A DNA stretch of 41,845 nt. Source: CBCXVS01 sp965178525 (GTDB lineage: Bacteria; Tectomicrobia; Entotheonellia; Entotheonellales; Entotheonellaceae). Under the pieces are notes generated by a model that did not search any database, had not been told where the DNA came from, and saw nothing but the letters and a program-made list of their open reading frames with translations. The stretch covers positions 1-41,845 of the forward strand of contig CBCXVS010000020.1 of the NCBI GenBank assembly GCA_965178525.1, given 5' to 3'. Of the stretch, positions 17,772-26,301 are shown one piece after another; position 1 is the stretch's first letter; each line of letters starts with the position of its first letter. The position numbers and the translations under genes were made by a program.

Positions 17772-17834
17772 GTGAGCGCCAGCTGGAGGGTGAGCGCCAG
17801 CTGGAGGGTGAGCGCCAGCTGGAGGGTGAGCGCC
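17772..17834. repeat. 18-bp tandem repeat, 3.5 copies
   Basis: The unit GTGAGCGCCAGCTGGAGG is repeated three times exactly plus a half copy, between the cupin and DUF547 genes. The unit is divisible by three and contains a CAGCTG palindrome. It is a candidate variable-number locus and shows no sign of being translated. Confidence 0.8.
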
Positions 17835-17943
17835 TCTTGCTGGCGACAGGGATAGATTCCACAACCGGTACGAATTTAGCCTGCTACTCGGATACCGATT
17901 GCCATCGCGTTGGCAGCCCTTGGTGATGCGAAAGGAAAAAAAG

Positions 17944-18708
17944 ATGATCAAGCACGTTCGCGGCGCGATATGGCTGAGCCTGATCCTAGTTCCACTGCTC
18001 ATCATGGCCCCGGTTGCCGGGTCGGCTGAGAGGTCAATCCATCAACGCTTTGACCAAGTCTTGCGGTCGTCGGTGGCGGATGGAACGGTGAACTACATGC
18101 GCATTTTACATGACCCCAATTTCACCCAATATCTTCAAGACTTGAAGTCCGCACCCACGTTTCGGAGCCAGGCCGCAGCGCTCTCCTACTGGATTAATGC
18201 CTATAATGCGTTAGCCATTAAGGGCATTTTGGATGGCCGCTCACCCCGTACGTTGCTGGGGAGATTCGGCTATTTCAAACAAGCAAAATATCAAGTCGGC
18301 GGGAAAAAGATCAACCTGTACGATCTCGAACGAAAGGTCCTGGTCCCAATGGGAGAGCCGCGCATCCACTTTGCGATCAATTGCGCCTCGCAATCCTGCC
18401 CAAAGCTGCTAGCCATGGTCTATACGGCAGACACACTGGAGCAGCAGCTGGATGCCAATACCCGAGCCTTTATTAACGATCCGACGCGGAATCAGTTCGA
18501 CCGGGAAAAAAAGATCGCGTATGTCTCGAAGATTTTCGACTGGTTTAAACAAGACTTCAACCAGCACTCTGGGTCGGTCCAAAAGTATTTATCCCGCTAT
18601 GTTGCAGACCCCGACATCGCCAAAGACTTGGCGAACGAGCAGTACAAGATCAAGTACCTGAAGTATGACTGGCGGTTAAACGGCACGGCGCCTCAAGCGG
18701 AAGGATAA
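17944..18708 (+). CDS. DUF547 domain-containing secreted protein
   Basis: A 254-residue protein with a Sec-type signal peptide (hydrophobic stretch at about residues 9-24, cleavage probably after GSAE or nearby). The start at 17944 follows AAAGGAAA. DUF547 features are the N-terminal VNYMRI, the SYWINAYNALAIK block at about 82-94, and the Cys-containing motif FAINCASQSCPKL near 155. The family is exported and of unknown function, sometimes linked to thiol or redox chemistry through those Cys residues. Complete and of normal length. Confidence 0.88.
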   Translation: MIKHVRGAIWLSLILVPLLIMAPVAGSAERSIHQRFDQVLRSSVADGTVNYMRILHDPNFTQYLQDLKSAPTFRSQAAALSYWINAYNALAIKGILDGRSPRTLLGRFGYFKQAKYQVGGKKINLYDLERKVLVPMGEPRIHFAINCASQSCPKLLAMVYTADTLEQQLDANTRAFINDPTRNQFDREKKIAYVSKIFDWFKQDFNQHSGSVQKYLSRYVADPDIAKDLANEQYKIKYLKYDWRLNGTAPQAEG

Positions 18709-18935
18709 CGTCTAGGTGGGTTCGCCCCGACGAACAACATCACCTGGTGCGGTATCTTCACGTCCTCATGCTGGGTGTACGTCGACGTCAGGGGGTCAAG
18801 TGGACGGATTTGCTGATTGCGAATGCAACCTCCCCGAAGCAAGCCCTCGGGGAATCGCACCCTGCAAGGGATTCCATCAACCTCAACACGTAGAACGGCG
18901 TTTAGGTCGATTCGGCCGCTGGGGCGGCGCAGCCG

Positions 18936-19157
18936 TTATCGCAGCGCCGCAGCCGGCTTGCTCATATTGTGTTCGTAGAGATCGAACAAGCCATCTCGAT
19001 TGAGATGCATGGACGCAGGTGGGTGGGTAGGATCGAGACCCGCCTCCAAACAGCGTTGCCAAGACGCTCGAATTTCTGGCCTTAAACCGGAGGCCGTGAC
19101 GACCCCGGAATCCTCCAGCAATGTACGAGCTTGTTGCAGATGGTCCTGTGATATAGG
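18936..19157 (-). pseudogene. remnant of AcoR-type sigma-54-dependent regulator N-terminus
   Basis: The open frame encodes D-H-L-Q-Q-A-R-T-L-L-E, then RPEIRASWQRCLEAGLDP, the hallmark start of AcoR/MimR-like sigma-54 activators. It stops at 18936 after about 70 residues, so GAF, AAA+ and Fis domains (about 550 residues) are missing. The start is also damaged: the only nearby ATG (MTYITG) is in another frame. It is divergent from the alcohol dehydrogenase gene, the expected position for the activator of such operons. The rest of 18709-19310 shows no other gene. Confidence 0.65.
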
Positions 19158-19310
19158 TCATGTTCTTCGGGGGTTGCGCTTATCGCCCACATATTGGCAT
19201 TCTTTATGCGGTCTTTTAAGCTTGGCTGAATGTTGTGATCTCCTGATTTTAAGCCCGTATGTCTAGGAATCAACCCTGAGCAGTTGCGAACCAGCGGGAG
19301 GCCAACCCTG

Positions 19311-20354
19311 ATGAAAGCAGCGGTTCTGCATGCGTATGACGCTAGCTTGACCAAGTCGCCGTTCGTCGTCTACGAAGACGTTCCCGAGCCGAAAATAACC
19401 AAGCCTAACGATGTTATCGTCCGGGTAGGAGGGGCTGGTGTCTGCCGAACCGACTTGCATATTATCGAGGGGATTTGGCGGCAGCACGTGGCGGTCAACT
19501 TACCCTATATTATGGGCCACGAAAATGCCGGGTGGATCGAGGCAGTGGGTTCCGGGGTGGAACAGATCAAGGTCGGCGATCCGGTGGTGTGTCATCCGTT
19601 GATCACCAGTGGTCATGATTTGGCGGCCCGCCGCGGTCACGATATGCACATCGCCGATAGCGCCTTTCCGGGGATTAATACCCATGGCGGGTACGCGGAG
19701 CTGTTGCTGACCAATGAGCGGGCGCTGATCAAACTCCCGGAGAGTTTAGCGCCCAAGGATGTCGCCCCGTATACCGACGCCGGTTTAACGGCGTATCACG
19801 TGGCGAAAAAAGCCTCCCGCCATCTCTTGCCTGGCGAGTATGCGGTGGTGATCGGGGCCGGTGGGTTGGGGCATATCGGCATTCAGTCGCTGGCGGCGCT
19901 CTGTGGTGCGGAAATCATTGCAGTGGACCGCTCGGACCTCGCCTTAGAGCTCGCCCAGGAATGCGGGGCGCATCATTTGGTCAAAGCCGATGGAAATGAA
20001 GTCGAAGCGGTGTTCAACTTGACGGGGGGAAACGGGGCGGAAGCCGTGATCGATTTTGTGGGAGAGGGTGACGCCGTTGAAAAGGGTCTGACGATCACCC
20101 GCAATGCCGGCTTTTATTACATCGTGGGATATGGTGGGAAAGTCGAAATTCCCACCATTCAGATGATCATTACGGAAAAAACCATTGTGGGCAATCTGGT
20201 CGGATCCTACGCCGAACTCGTGGAGTTGATGGCCTTGGCAGATCGTGGCCGGGTCAATCTGGCGACTCGGGAATACCGGCTCAGTGAGGCCGATCAGGCG
20301 TTGCATGACCTGCATGCCGGCCGCGTTCGGGGCCGAGCCGTCTTGGTGCCGTGA
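19311..20354 (+). CDS. zinc-type alcohol dehydrogenase lacking structural zinc site
   Basis: A 347-residue medium-chain NAD(P)-dependent alcohol dehydrogenase. ATG 19311 follows GGGAGG. Catalytic zinc ligands are C45 (GVCRTDLH), H70/E71 (GHENAGW) and probably D156; the Rossmann motif GAGGLG is at 182-187. The lobe that usually binds structural zinc with four Cys has lost all four: the positions read S100, D103, A106 and I114. The N-terminal half closely resembles the ADHs of propane/acetone monooxygenase (mim/prm) operons, which oxidise 2-propanol-type products. An amidohydrolase and a DUF59 gene follow directly, as in those operons. Confidence 0.9.
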   Translation: MKAAVLHAYDASLTKSPFVVYEDVPEPKITKPNDVIVRVGGAGVCRTDLHIIEGIWRQHVAVNLPYIMGHENAGWIEAVGSGVEQIKVGDPVVCHPLITSGHDLAARRGHDMHIADSAFPGINTHGGYAELLLTNERALIKLPESLAPKDVAPYTDAGLTAYHVAKKASRHLLPGEYAVVIGAGGLGHIGIQSLAALCGAEIIAVDRSDLALELAQECGAHHLVKADGNEVEAVFNLTGGNGAEAVIDFVGEGDAVEKGLTITRNAGFYYIVGYGGKVEIPTIQMIITEKTIVGNLVGSYAELVELMALADRGRVNLATREYRLSEADQALHDLHAGRVRGRAVLVP

Positions 20355-20426
20355 GGCGCTTGGGGTTCTGACAGGGGGCGCCGCTTGGGCGCCGCGATTG
20401 GAGGGGGTGTCAGCAAGGAGGACGAC

Positions 20427-21446
20427 ATGTTCACGACGGCAAGTGGAGAGGATGTTTTCATTATTGATGGACACGTGCATCTCTGGGACGCCAGCCCGGA
20501 AAATGTGTCCAATAAATACGGCCAGGGCTTTATTAATTGTTTTTACGATTACCATCGGAATTTGAGCCCGGAAGACTATGTGTGGGAGCAATCCGTCTTC
20601 AACAAATATGGGCCTGAAAAGATGATCAAGGACGTCTTTGTTGACGGGTATGTGGACATGGGGATTTTTCAGCCCACTTACCTGACGGATTTTTATACGA
20701 ACGGATTTAACACCACCGAGCAAAACGCTGTGCTCAAAGCGCGTCATCCCGACCGGTTTATCCTCAATGGCTCCTGGGATCCGCGCGAGGGGGAGCGGGG
20801 TCTCGACTACTTGACCTCGCTCTCGGAACGCTACGGCATCCAGGGCGTCAAGCTCTATACGGCGGAGTGGCGAGGGGATTCCAAAGGGTGGAAGCTCAAC
20901 GATCCCTCGGCGATGCGTTACCTGGAAAAATGCCAGGCACTCGGCATTAAAAATATCCACGTGCACAAGGGTCCCACCATCTGGCCGCTCAATCGCGATG
21001 CCTTCGACGTCCATGACGTCGACGAAGCGGCCACCGCGTTTACTGAGCTGAACTTTATCATCGAGCACTGCGGTCTGCCGCGCCTCGAGGATTTCTGCTG
21101 GATCGGGACGCAGGAACCCAATGTCTATGGCGGCCTCGCGGTGGTCATGCCCTTTATCCATAGCCGGCCGCGTTATTTCGCCGAAGTGATGGCCAATCTG
21201 CTGTGGTGGCTGGGTCCTGACCGTCTCCTCTTTGCCAGCGACTACGCCATCTGGCATCCGCGCTGGATTGTGGAGAAGTTCTTGGCGTGCAAGCTGCCCG
21301 AGGATATCCGGCAAGAGTTCGGCGTCGATCTCAGCTTAGACGTCAAAAAGCAAATACTCGGTGAGAATGCGGCGCGGCTCTACGGCATCGATATCGAAGC
21401 GCAGAAAACGAAGTTGGCGCAAGATGCCATCGCCGTTGCGGGGTGA
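20427..21446 (+). CDS. amidohydrolase_2 family protein of the mim/prm type
   Basis: A 339-residue TIM-barrel amidohydrolase. ATG 20427 follows AAGGAGG. Metal-site features are H16/H18 (DGHVHLW), HVHKGPTIWPLNRDAF, EHCGLPRLEDF and the late Asp in FASDYAIWHP. Stretches such as FINCFYDYHRNLSPE and GIFQPTYLTDFY match, from memory of the family, the conserved amidohydrolase encoded beside soluble diiron propane/acetone monooxygenases. Its role there is not firmly known; it may help maturation of the hydroxylase. It sits 72 bases after the ADH and 7 bases before the DUF59 gene. Confidence 0.88.
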   Translation: MFTTASGEDVFIIDGHVHLWDASPENVSNKYGQGFINCFYDYHRNLSPEDYVWEQSVFNKYGPEKMIKDVFVDGYVDMGIFQPTYLTDFYTNGFNTTEQNAVLKARHPDRFILNGSWDPREGERGLDYLTSLSERYGIQGVKLYTAEWRGDSKGWKLNDPSAMRYLEKCQALGIKNIHVHKGPTIWPLNRDAFDVHDVDEAATAFTELNFIIEHCGLPRLEDFCWIGTQEPNVYGGLAVVMPFIHSRPRYFAEVMANLLWWLGPDRLLFASDYAIWHPRWIVEKFLACKLPEDIRQEFGVDLSLDVKKQILGENAARLYGIDIEAQKTKLAQDAIAVAG

Positions 21447-21453
21447 GGCCACC

Positions 21454-22174
21454 ATGGAGACGGGCACGCAAGAGACGACGGCGTCGGCGGTCTATCGTCA
21501 ACTTGACCAAGTCTACGATCCGGAGCTCGATCAGCCGTTGACCGAGCTGGGATTTATTGGCGGCGTCGACATCACTGGGGGCATGGTGACGGTGCAATTC
21601 CGTTTGCCCACGTATTGGTGCGCCGCCAACTTCGCGTTCATGATGGCCACCGATATTCGGGATCGGGTCTCGGAATTACCGTGGGTGCACCGGGTCGAGG
21701 TGCGCCTGCAAGATCACTTCCTCGAACAGGAAATCAATGAGGGGGTCAACCGGGGCCGGACGTTCCAGGCGACGTTTCCCGATTGGGCCACGGGCGATGT
21801 CGACGAGCTGCGGGAGACGTTTCGCGCCAAAGCCTTTGAGGTTCGGCAGGAGCGTTTGCTACGGTGGCTTTGCGGCCATCATACACTGGCGTCTCGAAGA
21901 GCTTCAGCAGCTCCCGGTCGATGCGGAAGGCGCGCGCTTGATCGAGCGCTACCTGGCCATACGGCAAGAGAGGGGCCGCGCCGGCGATCCTGGCGCGGTG
22001 GTGTTTTCGCGGCCTGATGGCTCGCCTTTGGAGGCGGCGCAGTTGCGCTCGTACTTGCAAGCGGCCGGCCGAACGCGATTGTCGATGGAATTTAACACCA
22101 TGTTTTGCAGTGGGCTGCTGAAGACGCGGTATGGCGAGGGCTCACGGCATGGCGAGCTCAACCTGTATGAGTGA
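21454..22174 (+). pseudogene. DUF59/MIP18-like iron-sulfur assembly protein, frameshifted
   Basis: The first phase carries the DUF59 domain (VYDPELDQPLTELGFI, then RLPTYWCAANF with the conserved C56, and WVHRVEVRLQDHF). The second phase carries the C-terminal region of the mim/prm-operon version (LEELQQLPVDAEG, LIERYLAIR, and CSGLLKTRYGEGS). They are out of phase by one extra base, most simply an extra T in the TTT at 21869-21871; removing it gives R-W-L-A-A-I-I-H-W-R-L-E-E-L. The family helps assemble metal or Fe-S centres in partner enzymes. It begins 7 bases after the amidohydrolase stop. Confidence 0.82.
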
Positions 22175-22420
22175 GGAGGCGTCTACGAGTTCAAAATGGT
22201 CCTGGAAGGCCGGCGGCCGGGACGCTGGCATAATCATGACCCTGTCCTGAGTCCTCCCAAACGTTCCACATGGCCATTTCTCCGCGGTTGCCAGGTATCC
22301 GGAGCTAGCAGACCAACCATACGTCTTGTCAACTTTGACAGGCTTATGCCGTTTCTGATAAAAAGGTGAGGCACATGACAGGTTCAGCCAGAGGCCCAAC
22401 AAACCGGGAGGAAGGTCACC

Positions 22421-23812
22421 ATGGCGATGGGAATACCATACAAATTCGCCGACGGTCTGGTCAATATGGAGACAGGGCTCATCAGCCGGGAGATCTTTGT
22501 CAATGACGCGATCTACCAGCAGGAGCAAGAGCAGGTATTCACACGCGCCTGGCTCTTCGTCGGCCACGAGAGTCAGATTCCACAGCCGGGCGATTATTTT
22601 ATCTCCGGCATGGGGGAAGAATCCGTGATCCTGTGCCGCGACCGGGAAGGCGAGGTCCACGTGTTCCTCAACTCCTGCCGGCACCGCGGCATGAAGGTTT
22701 GCCGCTACGACGAGGGCAACACGCCCGTCTTCACCTGTCCGTACCACGGATGGAGCTATGCGACCGACGGCAAGCTGGCGGGGGTGCCGTTCTACAAAGA
22801 TGCCTATCACGAGAACCTAGATCGGTCGCAATGGGGCCTGATCGAGGTGGCGCAGCTCTACAATTATAAGGGCACGATCTGGGCGACATGGGATGCGGCA
22901 GCCCCGCCTTTTCTAGAATACCTGGGGGAGTTTGCGCTCTTTTTGGACTTGTGCATCGATGCATGGGATGGGCGCGAGGGGAATGTCGAGGTATTGGGCG
23001 GGGTGCAGAAATGGCTGATCCCGTGCAACTGGAAATTTCCGGCGGAGAATTTCAGCGGCGATAGCTACCACAACATCAGCCACCGCTCCGTGGACATGGT
23101 GGGCATCGGCCCCAGTGGCGCCGGCCGCCGGGATCGGCGGGAACTCGATATGTCGCGCCGGCTGCATGTCAGTTTCCCGGAACGGGGCCATCAGACGAGT
23201 GTCTACGTGCTTCCCAAGGATGCCTCACCTCCCACGGCGTACCAGGGCTCGCCTGTGGTCGGCGAGTATTTCAGGCATTGTGAGGCCGAGCGGCGCCGGC
23301 GCAAAGGGAAGTGGGGCCGCCTCATCGGCAGCCCCGGCGAGATTTTCCCGAGCACCGCACTGCTGCCGCGCCAGCCGCGTTCCATTGCGGTTTGGCATCC
23401 GCGCGGACCGCATCAGACCGAGGTATGGCGATGGTATCTGGTGGACCAGGATGCGCCGCAGGAAGTGCGGGATTATCTGCGTGCCTACTATATGCGGTAT
23501 TCGGGCCCAGGTGGCATGACCGAACAGGACGATATGGAGAACTGGAACTATGCGCACGCTGCCAGCCGGGGTACGATTGCGCGGCGTTATGCCTACAACT
23601 ACGCTCAGGGGCTGGGGTATGAGCAGTGCGATTATACCTATGAGGGGCTCACCATCCCCGGAATGGTGACGGACCTGACGGAGGCGAAGTCGAGCGAGGA
23701 TAACCTGCGGAATTTCTACAGGCGCTGGGCCGCGTTCATGGATGCGGAAAGCTGGGATGCGCTCACCACTTGGCGGAATGGGAAGAGCGCTTTGCCACTC
23801 GCCGGCGACTAG
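22421..23812 (+). CDS. Rieske-type aromatic ring-hydroxylating oxygenase alpha subunit
   Basis: A 463-residue oxygenase component. The Rieske [2Fe-2S] ligands are C86, H88, C106 and H109 (CRHRG, CPYHGW). The mononuclear iron site is H217 and H221 in GDSYHNISHRS, with the bridging D214 and a likely third ligand D371. ATG 22421 follows GGGAGGAAGG. The enzyme would add O2 to an aromatic ring; it needs a ferredoxin/reductase, and often a beta subunit, neither of which is adjacent. It lies 246 bases downstream of the DUF59 gene on the same strand; that gap shows no gene. Confidence 0.92.
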   Translation: MAMGIPYKFADGLVNMETGLISREIFVNDAIYQQEQEQVFTRAWLFVGHESQIPQPGDYFISGMGEESVILCRDREGEVHVFLNSCRHRGMKVCRYDEGNTPVFTCPYHGWSYATDGKLAGVPFYKDAYHENLDRSQWGLIEVAQLYNYKGTIWATWDAAAPPFLEYLGEFALFLDLCIDAWDGREGNVEVLGGVQKWLIPCNWKFPAENFSGDSYHNISHRSVDMVGIGPSGAGRRDRRELDMSRRLHVSFPERGHQTSVYVLPKDASPPTAYQGSPVVGEYFRHCEAERRRRKGKWGRLIGSPGEIFPSTALLPRQPRSIAVWHPRGPHQTEVWRWYLVDQDAPQEVRDYLRAYYMRYSGPGGMTEQDDMENWNYAHAASRGTIARRYAYNYAQGLGYEQCDYTYEGLTIPGMVTDLTEAKSSEDNLRNFYRRWAAFMDAESWDALTTWRNGKSALPLAGD

Positions 23813-24273
23813 CGGTAAGTGCCTGGACAGCATGAGCGACGTCGCAGTTTGGCGCGCTGATCAAGTACTGGAGCGAGTTGCGAAATCATCCCTTCACGAG
23901 TCGCGCGAGCTAGAACGCCGACTGTTCCGGTCAGGCAAAGTCCAAGACGATGGCCAATGCGTCGTGCGCGTCCGTCGTCCAGGAGGACCAGAGCGTCTGA
24001 TGTCTGAAGAGCCAATGCCAGAACTTTGCGTTCGCCGGTTCCCAAGGCATTGGCGAGGTGTAAGGTCTCATCATGGACGGGGACGTGTACCTGCAACCAG
24101 GCGACCGTTGCGGGGTCGGGCAAGGGAACCCCCAGAGCGCGGCCAACCGCTAATTCTCGGACGACCGCGGGAGGGATGCGTACCTGATGATAAAAACGTT
24201 GAAGAAACGCAAGGTAGCCCAGTTGGTACAGATATTGAAGCGGGGACGTGTTACTGATTACCGTCTTAGGCAC
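23809..24273 (-). CDS. DUF3368 PIN-like toxin
   Basis: A 154-residue PIN-fold protein of the DUF3368 type, predicted RNase toxin. I place the start at GTG 24273, which overlaps the antitoxin stop (GTGCCTAA, 8-base overlap), giving an N-terminus of VPKTVISNTSPLQ. The PIN acidic set is visible as the N-x-S-P-L start, Glu in GTGERKVLALA, and the Asp pair in LLDDGRARR. The first acidic position is Asn, as is frequent in this subfamily. It is paired with a UPF0175 antitoxin. Confidence 0.85.
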   Translation of the reverse strand: MPKTVISNTSPLQYLYQLGYLAFLQRFYHQVRIPPAVVRELAVGRALGVPLPDPATVAWLQVHVPVHDETLHLANALGTGERKVLALALQTSDALVLLDDGRARRIGHRLGLCLTGTVGVLARATREGMISQLAPVLDQRAKLRRRSCCPGTYR

Positions 24274-24517
24274 GGGTGATATCCTCGGCGATCTCCTCAG
24301 CATTTAATGTACATGCCGATACGTCCAATTCTACAAGCTTGGTAAGGAAAAGGGGGTTGGGCATCCCTGCCAATTCGGCAGCCTTGCCCGCAGAGATTTT
24401 TCCCAACTCGAATAGTTTTACTGCTGCGGCTAACAAGAGTTCCCGGCCTAGTTCACTGGAGCGGACATTCAGGGCCAGGTCCAAGTCATCGGGGATGGAG
24501 AGTGTGATATCACCCAT
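24266..24517 (-). CDS. UPF0175 family antitoxin
   Basis: An 83-residue protein of the UPF0175 family, the usual antitoxin partner of DUF3368 toxins. Family marks are the N-terminal ITLSIPDDL, the ELLLAAAVKLFELGKIS helix and SAGKAAELAGM, an HTH-like segment for DNA binding. Its stop codon is inside the start of the toxin gene, so the two are translationally coupled and probably autoregulated. Confidence 0.87.
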   Translation of the reverse strand: MGDITLSIPDDLDLALNVRSSELGRELLLAAAVKLFELGKISAGKAAELAGMPNPLFLTKLVELDVSACTLNAEEIAEDITRA

Positions 24518-24594
24518 GCGTTAATCCTTTCTATGAACTCGTGCATACTCCCTGATATGGTATAGGAACACAGGCCGATGGCCCCGTGTGACGG

Positions 24595-25697
24595 CTACAG
24601 GCGGTAAAGCGCTTTGGCGTTGTGATATAAGATGCGCTCCTTAGTCTCTTGGCTAATGTCGGTGCGCTGGCGGAATATCGTAATAGCATCCACTTCGCTG
24701 GACGGGTCGGTATGGCCGTAGTCGGTGCCGATGACCAGGCTGCGCTCGCCCGCATAGCGGAGGGCGTAGGGCAGGTCATCGTCCGTCTGGCACGTGACAA
24801 AGATGTTGTGGTCGCCAAAGAGATCGCTGGGCACATCCTGGCCTGCAGCTTCGTAGCGGCGGGCCACCTCATGATGCACCCATGGCATCCACTGGGCTGA
24901 TGATTCGATCATCCCCCAGCGGAGCTGTGGAAACACGCGGGGCAGTTCTCCCATCAGCAGCAGGTAACACGTGACCACGGTTGGCACCCGGAACATGGCG
25001 AACGCCACCGTATTAAACCCTTCCGGAAAGGAGCGCAACAGATCACACTGCGCCAGGTTGCCATTGGCGATGTGGATCGCAATCGCCATATCGAGGCGGC
25101 TCGCCTCTTCATAGATGGGATAGAAGTAGGGATCGGTCATGGAGCGGTTGCCTTCCAGGGGGCGCATGCAGACCGCGACGCGGCGCCGTGCGCTTTGGCG
25201 GTGCGAATCTGCAGCAGCGCCTCATCCAGTATCAGGGTAGGCACCACGCATGACCAGCGCAGGCGGTTATCGCTCTGTTTCCACCCATCGCCTAGCCAGC
25301 GGTTCCAGGCGCGGCACAGGGCGGCTTCCACGTCCGGCCGTTGCGTCACCTGTTCGATCCACATGGTGTTGTGAAGCACCTGGATATCGATCCCGAGTTC
25401 ATCCATGTGCCGCAGACGCAGCGCCACGTCGTCCAACTCGCGTGCGGCCTGCGGTGTTTCCATATTCCGATTGGCCCGCTGCGACAGCTCCCGCAGCTCT
25501 GCCTCCGTGAGGTCGGGGAAGCGCAGTCCGCCAGCCTCTCCCTCAATGGCCCACAGTTGCCTGTCCGGGGCAAAGGATGATGGGACGAGGACGGGCCGAA
25601 AGCGCTGTTCCGACGGTTCGAGGTAGTCCCACGTGCGCTCCATTTCGATGACGTGGGCGTCGGCGTCGATGACCTGGAGCGTGGTTGCTATTGCCAT
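24595..25697 (-). pseudogene. amidohydrolase_2 family protein, frameshifted
   Basis: The start at 25697 follows AGGAGG and gives MAIATTLQVIDADAHVIE, with the D-x-H metal motif. The first phase runs to RTAKAHGA and then loses frame; the second resumes V-A-V-C-M-R-P-L-E-G-N, followed by AIAIHIANG, the ESSAQWMPW segment and the late metal Asp in LVIGTDYGHTDPSS. One base is missing near 25176-25184, in a GC-alternating run. Such enzymes are decarboxylases or hydrolases of aromatic-degradation pathways. Confidence 0.82.
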
Positions 25698-25718
25698 GTC
25701 ATGCCTCCTATGAAAAAA

Positions 25719-25740
25719 GGACTGAGGACTGAGGACTGAG
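25719..25740. repeat. 7-bp triplet repeat
   Basis: GGACTGA occurs three times in tandem just upstream of the frameshifted amidohydrolase. A similar three-fold 7-base repeat (AATGCGG) occurs near 17170. No function is visible. Confidence 0.6.
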
Positions 25741-25803
25741 TAAAAGACGTTTTTCCTCATTTCCGGGCGCCGCAGGCGCGGCATGCCGACTCCTTTTCCG
25801 GCG

Positions 25804-26298
25804 TTATGACGACGCCCGCTCCCGCCCCAAGTCCGCAACGATCTCGGCGCCAAGCTGGCGGAACACCTCGGGCGCAATCTTGATTTTCGTCTCCCGCTCC
25901 CCACCGCCGAGAATCACCCATTCCAACGCCATGAGGCGCGCGTCCACATAGAGCGGCAATCCGGCAGGCAACGCAAAGGGCGTCACCCCACCCAACTGCA
26001 TACCGGTTAGGGTCGCCATTTCCTCGGCTGTGGCAAATGACGCTCTCGATACCCCGAGAAGCTGCCGCACCCGCCGGTTCACATCGAGTTGGGTGGTCGC
26101 TAACACCACACAGGCGGCGAATTGCTTGGGCTCGCGTTTGGACGCCACAATGATCGTGTTGCCGGAGTGTTCCAGCGCATAGCCGTAGTGCTCACAAAAC
26201 GCCGCGGTATCGGCATAGGCCGGGTCGATCGTGATCAACTCATACGGCACACCGAGCGCCGCCACGGCGTCGATGACCTGCTGTGCGGCGGTGTCCAT
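25804..26298 (-). CDS. YbaK/EbsC-type aminoacyl-tRNA deacylase-like protein
   Basis: A 164-residue single-domain YbaK/ProX-like protein, the family that removes mischarged amino acids from tRNA. Typical features are HSGNTIIVASK, the CVVLATTQLDVN strand, RASFATAEEMATLTGMQLGG with the VTPFALP segment, and VILGGGERETKIKI. It starts 4 bases after the stop of the SDR on the same strand, so the two form an operon. A second family member lies at 38214, only distantly similar. Confidence 0.85.
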   Translation of the reverse strand: MDTAAQQVIDAVAALGVPYELITIDPAYADTAAFCEHYGYALEHSGNTIIVASKREPKQFAACVVLATTQLDVNRRVRQLLGVSRASFATAEEMATLTGMQLGGVTPFALPAGLPLYVDARLMALEWVILGGGERETKIKIAPEVFRQLGAEIVADLGRERASS

Positions 26299-26301
26299 GT
26301 G

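Noticed and set aside
18825..18850. Rho-independent terminator after DUF547
   Set aside because: The CCCCGA/TCGGGG hairpin has no following T-tract and lies over 100 bases from the stop codon.
19944..21314. 456-codon frame opposite the ADH and amidohydrolase
   Set aside because: It spans two conserved genes on the other strand; an antisense shadow typical of GC-rich DNA.
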